Positions 16,340 through 24,738 of a stretch of DNA of 64,000 bases are shown one piece after another. A program made the translations under genes and the position numbers. This stretch comes from Hymenobacter plasmatis (lineage in GTDB: Bacteria; Bacteroidota; Bacteroidia; Cytophagales; Hymenobacteraceae), in the NCBI RefSeq assembly GCF_020711255.1, contig NZ_JAJFAW010000006.1, forward strand, positions 146,627-210,626, in the 5' to 3' direction. The notes below the pieces were generated by a model. The model was not told the origin of the DNA, ran no database searches, and worked only from the letters and a program-made list of their open reading frames with translations. The first letter of the stretch is position 1. Each line of letters opens with the position of its first letter.

Positions 16340-18532
16340 ATGGCAGATTTGATTGACGATTTCGACTGGGATAATGTCGGAGCCACCGGTTTTGGTGGAA
16401 ACTACTCGGCTGACCAGCGTGCCGAGATGGAGAGAATGTACGGCGACACGCTCACGACCGTACAGGAAGAAGAAGTAGTGAAGGGCACCGTGGTTGGCAT
16501 CACCGACCGCGACGTAATCCTGAACATCGGCTTCAAATCCGATGGCTTGGTGTCGATTACCGAATTCCGCGACCTGCCCGATTTGAAAATCGGCGACGAG
16601 GTGGAGGTATTCATCGAAGACCAGGAAGATGCCAACGGCCAGCTCATCCTGAGCCGCAAGAAAGCTAAAATCAAGCAGGCCTGGAAGGCCATTTACGATG
16701 CCCTCGAGCTGGATACCATCCTCGAAGGCGTAGTGAAGCGTCGCACCAAAGGCGGCCTCATCATGGAGCTCGACGGCGTCGAAGCCTTCCTGCCCGGCTC
16801 GCAAATCGACGTGAAGCCTATCCGCGACTTCGACATTTATGTTGGCCGTCGCATGGAAGTGAAAGTTGTGAAAATCAACTCCGCTTTCGACAACGTAGTG
16901 GTTTCGCACAAAGTACTCATCGAGAAAGACCTCGAGAAGCAGCGTGAGGCCATCCTGAACAACCTGGAGAAAGGCCAGATTCTGGAAGGCAACATCAAGA
17001 ACATGACCAACTTCGGCGTGTTCATCGACCTCGGCGGTGTCGACGGTCTGCTGCACATCACGGACATTTCGTGGGGCCGCATCGCTCACCCGAGCGAAGT
17101 ACTCCAGTTGGACCAGAAACTGAACATCGTGGTTCTGGACTTCGACGAAGCCAAGAAGCGTATCAGCCTCGGCTTGAAGCAGCTGACTCCCCACCCATGG
17201 GATTCGCTGCCTGCCGACCTGCAGCCGGGCTCCAAAGTATCGGGCCGCATCGTGAACGTGGCCGACTACGGCGCTTTCATGGAAGTGGTACCGGGCGTAG
17301 AAGGCCTCATCCACGTTTCGGAAATGAGCTGGAGCCAGCACCTGCGCAACCCGCAGGACTTCATCAAGCAGGGCGATACGGTAGAAGCGCAGATTCTGAC
17401 GCTCGACCGCGAAGACCGCAAGATGAGCCTCGGCATCAAGCAACTGACCGAAGACCCCTGGACGCGTGGCGACTTCGGCGACAAGTACGCCGTGGGCACC
17501 AAGCACAGCGGCCTCGTGCGCAACCTGACCAACTTCGGCCTGTTCGTTGAACTGGAAGAAGGTGTAGACGGCCTCGTGCACGTTTCGGACCTGTCGTGGA
17601 CCAAGAAAATCAAGCACCCATCGGAAATGGTGAAGGTGGGCGACAAGCTGGACGTAGTTGTGTTGGAGCTGGACCTGGGCGCCCGTCGCCTGGCCCTGGG
17701 CCACAAGCAGCTGGAGGAAAACCCCTGGGATACGTTCCAGTCGGTGTTCACCCCCGGCTCGGTACACCGTGCTACCATCACCGAGAAGTCGGAGCGTGGT
17801 GCAGTTCTCGAGTTGCCTTACGGCATCGAGGGCTTCGCGTACCCCAAGTCGTTGGTGAAGGAAGACGGCAGCACCGCCGAAAACGGCGAAGCTCTGGACT
17901 TCCGCGTAACCGAGTTCTCGAAGGATGACCGCCGCATCGTGCTTTCGCACACTGCCGTGTACAACCAGGCTGCTGCAGCCGAGGACGACAGCCGCAACGC
18001 CAAGTTCAAGAAGAAGACCAACGCCAAAGGTGGTGAGCCTCAGGGCGAAGGCAAAATCAGCGACCTGAAGAAGACCGAAGAGAAGTCCACGCTGGGCGAC
18101 CTCGACGCTCTGAGCGCCCTGCGCGACCAGATGATGGGCAACGAGCGCAAGGCTGGTGAGCAGAAGCTTGCTGCTGCCGCTGCCAAGCCTGCTGCTGAGG
18201 AAGCTCCTGCTGCCAAGGCTCCGAAGGCCGCTAAAGCTGCTCCGGCTGCTGAGGCTCCTGCCGAAGAAGGTGGCTTGCTGGCCGGCATCGCCGGTGCTGC
18301 TGCTGCTGCCCTCGACAAAGTGAAGGAAGTAGCCGCCGACGCTGCCGAAGCCGTTTCGAACAACGAAACCTTCGACAAAGTGAAGCACGCTGCCACTGAC
18401 GCCGTAGACGCCGTAACCCACTCCGCTGCTTTCGAGAAAGCTTCGGAAGTAGCCGGCGACTTGGTTGACAAAGCCAAAGACCTGATTGCTGGCGAAGACG
18501 CCGACAAAAAGGACGACGAAGCCAAAGCCTAA
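16340..18532 (+). CDS. rpsA: 30S ribosomal protein S1 with Ala-rich C-terminal tail
   Basis: S1 recruits mRNA to the 30S subunit, which matters especially in a phylum with few Shine-Dalgarno sites. Six S1 RNA-binding repeats are visible at roughly residues 37, 125, 212, 296, 385 and 472, for example GVFIDLGGVDGLLHITDISW-type strands. The protein is 730 residues. About 130 residues after residue 597 are an Ala/Lys/Glu-rich tail with segments such as DKVKEVAADAAEAV and DLVDKAKDLIAG, predicted to be helical or disordered. The ATG at 16340 was chosen because the family begins MADLIDDFDW-like and because the promoter lies within the longer frame. Confidence 0.96.
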   Translation: MADLIDDFDWDNVGATGFGGNYSADQRAEMERMYGDTLTTVQEEEVVKGTVVGITDRDVILNIGFKSDGLVSITEFRDLPDLKIGDEVEVFIEDQEDANGQLILSRKKAKIKQAWKAIYDALELDTILEGVVKRRTKGGLIMELDGVEAFLPGSQIDVKPIRDFDIYVGRRMEVKVVKINSAFDNVVVSHKVLIEKDLEKQREAILNNLEKGQILEGNIKNMTNFGVFIDLGGVDGLLHITDISWGRIAHPSEVLQLDQKLNIVVLDFDEAKKRISLGLKQLTPHPWDSLPADLQPGSKVSGRIVNVADYGAFMEVVPGVEGLIHVSEMSWSQHLRNPQDFIKQGDTVEAQILTLDREDRKMSLGIKQLTEDPWTRGDFGDKYAVGTKHSGLVRNLTNFGLFVELEEGVDGLVHVSDLSWTKKIKHPSEMVKVGDKLDVVVLELDLGARRLALGHKQLEENPWDTFQSVFTPGSVHRATITEKSERGAVLELPYGIEGFAYPKSLVKEDGSTAENGEALDFRVTEFSKDDRRIVLSHTAVYNQAAAAEDDSRNAKFKKKTNAKGGEPQGEGKISDLKKTEEKSTLGDLDALSALRDQMMGNERKAGEQKLAAAAAKPAAEEAPAAKAPKAAKAAPAAEAPAEEGGLLAGIAGAAAAALDKVKEVAADAAEAVSNNETFDKVKHAATDAVDAVTHSAAFEKASEVAGDLVDKAKDLIAGEDADKKDDEAKA

Positions 18533-18551
18533 CGCTTAGCTTCCGCTAATG

Positions 18552-18585
18552 AAAAAGCCCCGGCCGTAATGCCGGGGCTTTTTTT
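18552..18585 (+). terminator. Terminator of rpsA
   Basis: AAAAAGCCCCGGC pairs with GCCGGGGCTTTTT around a short GTAAT loop, 20 bp after the rpsA stop. Confidence 0.92.
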
Positions 18586-18619
18586 GTGCCTTAACCTTGC
18601 CCACCCCAAACGGGCTGCT

Positions 18620-18627
18620 TACCTTTG
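18620..18627 (+). promoter_or_regulatory. -7 promoter element of tRNA-Cys
   Basis: TACCTTTG, 20 bp upstream of the mature tRNA end. Confidence 0.6.
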
Positions 18628-18647
18628 CGCTCCCAAAGACCACTACT

Positions 18648-18718
18648 GGTGACGTGACCGAGTGGCTAGGTAGAGGTCTGCAAAACCTCCTACGGCGGTT
18701 CGAATCCGCCCGTCACCT
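18648..18718 (+). tRNA. tRNA-Cys (GCA)
   Basis: The 71-nt sequence folds as a cloverleaf. The acceptor stem pairs GGTGACG with CGTCACC, and the anticodon stem-loop is GAGGT-CTGCAAA-ACCTC with anticodon GCA at 18680-18682. The T arm contains GGTTCGAATCC. The discriminator base is T, as expected for cysteine. CCA is not encoded. It has its own promoter element and terminator. Confidence 0.96.
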
Positions 18719-18733
18719 CTGATTATTAAGGAA

Positions 18734-18771
18734 GAAGCCCCATTTGCCAACCGGCAGGTGGGGCTTTTTTC
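18734..18771 (+). terminator. Terminator after tRNA-Cys
   Basis: AAGCCCCA and TTTGCC pair with GGCAGG and TGGGGCTT, followed by T6, beginning 16 bp after the tRNA. Confidence 0.85.
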
Positions 18772-18878
18772 TTGCTACAAAAGGCGGTTCGCCGGTTTTG
18801 GGCTGCATTATGCCTAAATTTAGCAGCCAAGCCCAGGGTACTTACGTACGGGGCTCCAAACGCCTTTCCTTTCCACAC

Positions 18879-21518
18879 ATGAAAATCATTGACCTGCGCA
18901 CCATGCGCGGCCCAAGCTACTGGTCTGTTAAACACACCAAGCTTATCGTTGCCAAAGTTGATTTGGAAGAATTTGCCGGGAAATGGTCGAATGCCGTGCC
19001 CGGGCTGGGCGGGCGGTTAATCAAGCTCTTCCCGAACATTGGGCAGGCACAGCCGAGCGGCATGAGCGGCGGCAAGCAGTCGGCTAAGCGCCCCCCGCTC
19101 ACTTTGGACCAGTTGAACGACGGCGAGCCCTTGGGCCACGTCATCTACCACGTTGCGCTGGAGCTCCAGCGGCTGGCCGGCATGCCCGTGTTCTGGGGCA
19201 AGTCGTACCCAGCCCTAGAGGAAGGGGTGGAGTACGTGGTGTTTGACTACCAGGAAGAGCGCGCTGGCCGCCGGGCCATCGAAACCGCCGTGGAAATTGT
19301 GGAAGCGGCGTGCAAAAAAGAGAAGGTGGACCTGAAACCCATCATCGACGAGCTGCACGAAATTCGGGAAGAGGAGTTTATCGGGCCCAGTACCTACAGC
19401 ATTGTGGCGGAAGCGGCGTCCCGCAACATTCCCTACATCTCGCTCAAGAATAGCAACATCATCCAGTTGGGCTACGGCGTAAACCAGAAGCGCATCTGGG
19501 CCACTACCACCAGCTACACGTCGCACGCCGGGGTGGAGGTAGCCGGCAATAAGAACCGCACCAAAGCCATGCTGAAAGACGCGGGCGTGCCCGTGCCCCG
19601 CGGCACCACCGTGTACTCGGAGGACGGGCTGCGCGACGCAATTGAAGAGTTGGGCTTCCCCATCGTGACCAAGCCCCTGGACGGCAACCACGGCAAGGGC
19701 GCCACCATCCGCATCATGAACTGGAAAGATGCCGCGGAGGGGCTGAAGGCCGCCCAGGCGTATTCGCGGGCCGTGATTGTGGAGCAGTTCATCGAAGGCT
19801 TTGACTTCCGCCTACTGGTAGTTAACGGTAAGCTCATTGCCGCGGCCAAGCGCACGCCCGCCGCCGTAACCGGCGATGGCACCAGCACCATTCAGCAGCT
19901 GATTGACGAAGTGAACAAAGACCCCCGCCGCGGCGTGGGCCACGAGAAAGTGCTGACGGCCATTAAAGCCGACAAGCACACGCTCGACATTCTCAAAAGC
20001 AAAGACCTAACGCTAAAATCGGTGTTGCCAGCCGGCGAGACGCTGTACCTGAAAAGCACGGCCAACATTAGCACCGGCGGCACCGCCGCTGACGTGACCG
20101 ACCAGATGCACCCCTACAACGTGCTGCTGGCCGAGCGGGTGGCGGGTATCGTGGGGCTCGACATCTGCGGCATCGACCTCATGGCCACCGACATTGCCGT
20201 GCCGCTGAACGAAAGCCGCGGCGCTGTGATAGAAGTAAATGCCGCGCCCGGGTTCCGCATGCACATTTCGCCAGCCCAAGGGCTGCCGCGCAACGTGGCC
20301 GCGCCCGTGGTCGACATGCTGTTTCCGCCCGGTACCCCCGCCCGCATCCCCATCATTGCCGTGACGGGCACCAACGGCAAAACCACGACCACGCGCCTCA
20401 TTGCGCACCTAGTGGCCAGTAAGGGCTATAAAGTGGGCTTTACGACTACGGACGGCATCTACATTCAGGGCGTGCAGCTAGAGAAAGGCGACTGCACCGG
20501 TAGCCAAAGCGCCGAATTCGTGTTGAAGGACCCCACCGTAAACTATGCCGTGCTCGAAACGGCTCGCGGCGGCATGCTGCGCTCGGGCCTGGGCTTCAAC
20601 ACCTGCGACATTGCCGTGGTGACCAACGTGGCTGCCGACCACCTGGGCATGCGCGACATCCACACGGTGGAGGAAATGGCGGCCGTGAAGGGCGTACTGC
20701 CCCGCACGGTGCGCAAAAGCGGCTGGGCTGTGCTCAACGCCGACGATGACCTGGTGTACGCCATGGCCCGCACCGTCGACTGCCGCGTGGCCTTGTTCAG
20801 CATGGACGAGAATAATCCCCGCATCCTCGAGCACGTGGAGGCCGGCGGTGTGGCGGCCGTTTATGAGGAAGGGTACATCACCATTTACAAAAACAGTTAC
20901 AAGCTGCGCATCGACCGCGCCGCCGAATTCCCCATCACGTTTGGCGGCCGGGCTGGCTTCAACATCGAGAATAGCCTGGCGGCAGCGCTGGCCGGCTACC
21001 TGGCCGGCTTCGACCGGGACGACATCAAAACTGCCTTCCGTACATTCATTCCCTCGGGCTCGAAAACGCCGGGCCGGATGAACGTGTACAAGTTTCCGAG
21101 GTACGAAGTCATCGTGGACTATGCCCACAATACGGCCGGCATTACCAAGTTTGCCGAGTTTATGGAAGCCACACCGGCTACTCGAAAAATAGGAGTGGTG
21201 TCGGGCCTGGGCGACCGTCGCGATGAAGACACGATGGGTTTTGCGCGCATTGCCGGCCGCATTTTCGACGAAGTGGTACTGCGACAGGACCGCGACCTGC
21301 GCGGCAAAACTGCCGAAGAAATCAAAGCCCTCATGGAGCGCGGCCTGCGCCTCGACAAGGAAGACTTGCCCATCACCTACATCGAGAAGGAGATGGATGC
21401 CATCGACCATGTACTGGAAACGGCTCCGGAGGGCTCAGTTATTACCCTCTTTACCGAAAACATCTCGGCGGTGCTCTCGAAGCTGGATAAATACGAAGCT
21501 CTGGTAGCCACGGCCTAA
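18879..21518 (+). CDS. cphA: Cyanophycin synthetase
   Basis: CphA polymerises aspartate and arginine into cyanophycin, a nitrogen, carbon and energy reserve. The 879-residue protein has the expected order. An N-terminal domain is followed by an ATP-grasp domain (about 220-480, with PIVTKPLDGNHGKGATI and EVNAAPGFRMH). A Mur-ligase-like domain follows, with P-loop GTNGKTTTTRL near residue 496. VILETARGG-like and DYAHNTAGI motifs are also present. The ATG at 18879 fits homologues; the frame runs 45 codons further up, across the region after the tRNA terminator. No cyanophycinase (cphB) is adjacent. Confidence 0.96.
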   Translation: MKIIDLRTMRGPSYWSVKHTKLIVAKVDLEEFAGKWSNAVPGLGGRLIKLFPNIGQAQPSGMSGGKQSAKRPPLTLDQLNDGEPLGHVIYHVALELQRLAGMPVFWGKSYPALEEGVEYVVFDYQEERAGRRAIETAVEIVEAACKKEKVDLKPIIDELHEIREEEFIGPSTYSIVAEAASRNIPYISLKNSNIIQLGYGVNQKRIWATTTSYTSHAGVEVAGNKNRTKAMLKDAGVPVPRGTTVYSEDGLRDAIEELGFPIVTKPLDGNHGKGATIRIMNWKDAAEGLKAAQAYSRAVIVEQFIEGFDFRLLVVNGKLIAAAKRTPAAVTGDGTSTIQQLIDEVNKDPRRGVGHEKVLTAIKADKHTLDILKSKDLTLKSVLPAGETLYLKSTANISTGGTAADVTDQMHPYNVLLAERVAGIVGLDICGIDLMATDIAVPLNESRGAVIEVNAAPGFRMHISPAQGLPRNVAAPVVDMLFPPGTPARIPIIAVTGTNGKTTTTRLIAHLVASKGYKVGFTTTDGIYIQGVQLEKGDCTGSQSAEFVLKDPTVNYAVLETARGGMLRSGLGFNTCDIAVVTNVAADHLGMRDIHTVEEMAAVKGVLPRTVRKSGWAVLNADDDLVYAMARTVDCRVALFSMDENNPRILEHVEAGGVAAVYEEGYITIYKNSYKLRIDRAAEFPITFGGRAGFNIENSLAAALAGYLAGFDRDDIKTAFRTFIPSGSKTPGRMNVYKFPRYEVIVDYAHNTAGITKFAEFMEATPATRKIGVVSGLGDRRDEDTMGFARIAGRIFDEVVLRQDRDLRGKTAEEIKALMERGLRLDKEDLPITYIEKEMDAIDHVLETAPEGSVITLFTENISAVLSKLDKYEALVATA

Positions 21519-21533
21519 AGCTTACTTACCAAG

Positions 21534-21592
21534 TTGAGCTAAAGCAAAAGAGCCCGCTTCGTTGTGAAGCGGGCTCTTTTGCTTTAGCTCAA
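21534..21592. terminator. Bidirectional terminator with 27-bp perfect stem
   Basis: TTGAGCTAAAGCAAAAGAGC and the following bases pair perfectly with the mirror arm ending GCTTTAGCTCAA, around a GTTGT loop. The A-rich and T-rich flanks suit termination from both sides, serving cphA (plus) and the convergent coiled-coil gene (minus). The ends are the TTGAGCT heptamer. Confidence 0.93.
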
Positions 21593-21629
21593 CCCCTGGC
21601 TCAACTCGGTGAGCGCCGGGATATGTGGG

Positions 21630-22580
21630 TTATTTCAGCGTGAAGGTGGTTTTGCCCATCAGCTGGCCGCTTTCATACAGCTCCACGGTGTGCTGGCCTT
21701 TCTTATATTCGGCGCCTTTGGCGTACACAAACTCGAGTTTCTGCTTGGTGTTGTCGTACACCACGTCTTGCTTTTGAGTATAAAAAGCTTCCTGGCCATC
21801 CACGGTGAAGGTGCCGCCGCCGGTGCTCAGGTTATACAGGGCGGCGCCGTCGGGCTCAAGAATGCGCATGTAAATGGCTTTGGTTTCCTTCGGCGACACG
21901 TCGTTGCGGGCCAGGTTGAAGGTAACCTTCACCTTTTCCACCTTCTTGGCCTTGAACTCTTCCTTGTCGTCCTCCTTCTCCTTGTTCTTGGAGGTTATGA
22001 TGGCCACTTTGATATTGTCGGCCTGCAGGCGCGAGGCCACGCCTACTTTTTCCGACAGCTCCTGGTTGGACCGCACGATGGTGCTGATGGTGTCGGTCAG
22101 CTTGTTCTGCTTTTCCTTCAGCGTGCTCGTTTCGGTGTAAAGCGTTTCGTTGTCTTTTTTGAGCTGGGCAATGTCATCGTCCTTCTTGCGCAACTGGCCT
22201 TCCAGGTTCAGGGCGCGCTGCTTGAAGAGGTTTTGTTGGGCAATGGAGAAGCTGCCTGCCTTGAAGGAGCGCAGCTTCAGCAGGTCGGCATTGACGCTGG
22301 CAATCTTGGACTCCAGCGAATCGTTGCTCAGGCCCAGGGCCTGCAATTCCTGGCTCTGCCGCTCAAAATCAGCCTTCAGTGCTTCGTATTGCTTGATTTG
22401 GTCCTGCAGTTTGGTGTCCTTAGCTTTTACCTCGGTGGTCAGCTCCTCGTTCTTTTGGCCTTTCTGCTGGTTGAGGTAAAACAAAACCCCATTGATGCCA
22501 AGCAGCACCAGCACAAGGGCTACCCAAAGTAGGACGCGGCTGTTATTGGAACGGGGTTCGGGGGTTTCGTTAGGGTCCAT
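21630..22580 (-). CDS. Membrane-anchored coiled-coil protein of unknown function
   Basis: I do not recognise a named family. The 316-residue protein has a short cytoplasmic N-terminus and one membrane helix at about 16-36. A long heptad-rich coiled coil (about 38-190) is rich in Lys, Glu, Gln and Leu. A Lys/Glu-rich linker follows. The C-terminal beta-rich region (about 213-316) includes KVTFNLARNDVSPKETKAIYM and ends HTVELYESGQLMGKTTFTLK. The layout suggests a periplasmic domain held away from the inner membrane by a coiled coil. Similar proteins occur in other Cytophagales. It is convergent with cphA. Confidence 0.75.
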   Translation of the reverse strand: MDPNETPEPRSNNSRVLLWVALVLVLLGINGVLFYLNQQKGQKNEELTTEVKAKDTKLQDQIKQYEALKADFERQSQELQALGLSNDSLESKIASVNADLLKLRSFKAGSFSIAQQNLFKQRALNLEGQLRKKDDDIAQLKKDNETLYTETSTLKEKQNKLTDTISTIVRSNQELSEKVGVASRLQADNIKVAIITSKNKEKEDDKEEFKAKKVEKVKVTFNLARNDVSPKETKAIYMRILEPDGAALYNLSTGGGTFTVDGQEAFYTQKQDVVYDNTKQKLEFVYAKGAEYKKGQHTVELYESGQLMGKTTFTLK

Positions 22581-22641
22581 GCGGGAATTATTAAGCGAGA
22601 AATGCGATAAGTATTTGAGGCGCCCGCCGCAGTGCGGCGCT

Positions 22642-22649
22642 TACCTTTG
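22642..22649 (+). promoter_or_regulatory. -7 promoter element of the methyltransferase-kdsA unit
   Basis: TACCTTTG, 57 nt upstream of the ATG at 22706, in the gap divergent from the coiled-coil gene. Confidence 0.6.
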
Positions 22650-22705
22650 GGCGTAAAAATAGGGGACTTCCGTGCCCTGGCAAGTTTTACCTAAACTTTG
22701 ACGGA

Positions 22706-23314
22706 ATGGAAACGCTTTTTCCGGCCTTCGATGCTGCCTACTGGCAAGGCCGTTACGCCGCCGGGCGCGACGGCTGGGATGCCCACCGCATCACGCCCCC
22801 GCTGCGTGCGTACTTCGACCAGCTCGACGTAGCGCAGCAGCCGCGCATCCTCATCCCTGGGGCCGGCCGGGCCTACGAGGCCGAGTACCTGCACCAGCTA
22901 GGCTTCCGGCACGTGTTTGTAGCCGACCTGGCACCCGAGCCCCTGCAAGCGCTGGCAGCCCGCGTGCCCGATTTTCCGGCCGACCACTTGCTGCTGGCCG
23001 ACTTCTTTGCGCTGCCCAACGCCCCGCTTTACGATATAATTGTGGAGCAAACCTTCTTTTGTGCCTTAAACCCGGCCTTGCGCCCAGCCTATGCCCAGAA
23101 CTGTGCCGCGCTGCTGCGGCCCGGCGGCACGCTAATGGGGCTGCTGTTCGACACCGATTTTGGCCCGGTGCAGGAGCCCCCGTTTGGCGGCACCAAAGAA
23201 GAGTACCGCCAGTACTTTGCGCCGTATTTCGACTTCCGCCATTTCGAAACGGCCACCAACTCGCTTGCGCCCCGGCAGGGGCGGGAGCTGTTTATTTGTT
23301 TGAAAAATAAATAA
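22706..23314 (+). CDS. TPMT-family SAM-dependent methyltransferase
   Basis: This 202-residue enzyme belongs to the thiopurine/thiol methyltransferase family, which methylates small thiols, halides or selenium compounds using S-adenosylmethionine. It has the family's opening (YWQGRY...GWDAHRITPPL at about 12-33), the SAM-binding loop IPGAGRAYEAEYL near 50-62, and the HLLLADFFAL acidic strand. Near the C-terminus FGGTKEEYRQYF also fits. The natural substrate is unknown. kdsA follows after only 6 bp, so they are probably one operon, although no pathway link is obvious. Confidence 0.88.
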   Translation: METLFPAFDAAYWQGRYAAGRDGWDAHRITPPLRAYFDQLDVAQQPRILIPGAGRAYEAEYLHQLGFRHVFVADLAPEPLQALAARVPDFPADHLLLADFFALPNAPLYDIIVEQTFFCALNPALRPAYAQNCAALLRPGGTLMGLLFDTDFGPVQEPPFGGTKEEYRQYFAPYFDFRHFETATNSLAPRQGRELFICLKNK

Positions 23315-23320
23315 TTACTT

Positions 23321-24178
23321 ATGCTCACTGCCCTCGCCAACACGCTCCCGCATTTTCGCCACACCAATTCCGGCCAGTTTTTCCTCATGGCGGGCCCCTG
23401 CGTCATCGAAGGCGAAGACATGGCGCTGCGCATTGCCGAGCGCATCAAGCACATCACCGACAAGCTCCAAATCCCCTTTATTTTCAAAGGCTCCTACCGC
23501 AAGGCCAACCGCTCGCGGCTCGACTCCTTCACCGGCATCGGCGACGAAACGGCGCTGCGCATCCTGCAGAAAGTAGGCCGCGAAATCGGCGTACCCACCG
23601 TTACCGACATCCACGAATCGGGTGAGGCGGCGCTCGCGGCGGAGTACGTTGACGTACTGCAAATCCCGGCCTTCCTGTGCCGGCAAACCGATTTGCTCAT
23701 TGCCGCGGCCCAAACCGGCAAAGTGGTGAACGTAAAGAAAGGTCAGTTTCTGAGTGGCGAGGCCATGAAGTGGGCCGTGGACAAAATCCGGCAGTCCGGC
23801 AATGAGCACGTCATCCTCACCGAGCGGGGCAACTCCTTCGGCTATTCCGACCTCGTGGTGGATTTCCGCAACCTGCCCGCCATGCGCGAATTCCGGGTGC
23901 CCGTGGTGATGGACGTGACGCACTCCCTGCAACGCCCCAACCAGAGCAGCGGCGTGACCGGCGGCCAGCCCGCCCTCATCGAAACCATTGCCAAAGCGGC
24001 CATCGCCGTGGGGGCCGACGGCCTGTTCATCGAAACCCATCCCACGCCGGCTACCGCGCTATCAGATGGCGCCAACATGCTGCCGCTCGACCAACTCGAA
24101 GCCCTGCTGGTGAAGCTGACGCGGGTGCGCGAGGCCATTCGGGATTCTGGTGAGGTTGAGCTAAATCAACTGCCCTAA
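23321..24178 (+). CDS. kdsA: 3-deoxy-8-phosphooctulonate (KDO-8-P) synthase
   Basis: KdsA condenses phosphoenolpyruvate with arabinose-5-phosphate to make KDO-8-phosphate, the precursor of the inner lipopolysaccharide sugar. The 285-residue protein has FLMAGPCVIEG at 21-31, the FKGSYRKANRSR substrate loop, PVVMDVTHSLQRPN, and IETHPTPATALSDGANML near the end. A Cys in the GPC motif, with the later His and Glu/Asp residues, matches the metal-dependent class; metal-independent enzymes have Asn there. It is cotranscribed with the upstream methyltransferase. Confidence 0.97.
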   Translation: MLTALANTLPHFRHTNSGQFFLMAGPCVIEGEDMALRIAERIKHITDKLQIPFIFKGSYRKANRSRLDSFTGIGDETALRILQKVGREIGVPTVTDIHESGEAALAAEYVDVLQIPAFLCRQTDLLIAAAQTGKVVNVKKGQFLSGEAMKWAVDKIRQSGNEHVILTERGNSFGYSDLVVDFRNLPAMREFRVPVVMDVTHSLQRPNQSSGVTGGQPALIETIAKAAIAVGADGLFIETHPTPATALSDGANMLPLDQLEALLVKLTRVREAIRDSGEVELNQLP

Positions 24179-24199
24179 GGAAAGAAGGGTAGCATACAT

Positions 24200-24727
24200 A
24201 TGGTTGAGCTGAATCTTTATAAATCCCGGTGGGTATCAATCAAACTGATGCTGGGGTGTCTGCTTTTTGTGGGGATTGGATACTTTATGCTTGGGCAGCC
24301 CGATGCGCCGCAATGGGTTGCCTGGCTGAGCATAGCGTTTTTTGGGCTGGGTTTTCCCGTTGGCGTTTATCAATTGCTCGACCGCCGTCCGCAGATAATC
24401 ATCAACGAACTTGGGATTTTCGACCGAACCACTCACCACGAGTTTATCAACTGGGAGATTATCCAGGACGTTTACCTCGCCCAAGTGCATAAGCAGCGCA
24501 TCATCTGCTTAATCGTGGACGAAGAATTTGAGCCTTCCCGTAAGAAAGGAAAAATCAAGCAGGGCATCGCCACTTTCAGCAAGCAGTTGGGATTTCAAGA
24601 GTTGAACCTCACCCTAACCTACCTAGATGTTGATGCCGAGCGGCTGGCGGAGTTTGTACTGGCCATGCGCAGCGCCGAGCGACCCAACCGAGAGGCAATG
24701 GTGCAGAAGGCTATTGCCAACCTATAA
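24200..24727 (+). CDS. STM3941-like membrane protein
   Basis: This 175-residue protein has two membrane helices at about 14-30 and 38-58, then a PH-like beta domain: RRPQIIINELGIFDRTTHHEFINWEIIQDVYLA. The helix pair plus a domain sensing 'INW..I' matches the loosely defined STM3941 family, whose function is unknown. Its base composition is nearer 50% GC, visibly lower than its neighbours, which hints at recent acquisition. It begins 21 bp after kdsA and may be read from the same transcript. Confidence 0.65.
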   Translation: MVELNLYKSRWVSIKLMLGCLLFVGIGYFMLGQPDAPQWVAWLSIAFFGLGFPVGVYQLLDRRPQIIINELGIFDRTTHHEFINWEIIQDVYLAQVHKQRIICLIVDEEFEPSRKKGKIKQGIATFSKQLGFQELNLTLTYLDVDAERLAEFVLAMRSAERPNREAMVQKAIANL

Positions 24728-24738
24728 TATTGCGGGTA

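Noticed and set aside
16334..18421. A 695-codon open frame on the minus strand across rpsA
   Set aside because: It is the reverse of a strong ribosomal protein S1 gene and has no domain-like sequence. Long antisense frames are expected in GC-rich DNA.
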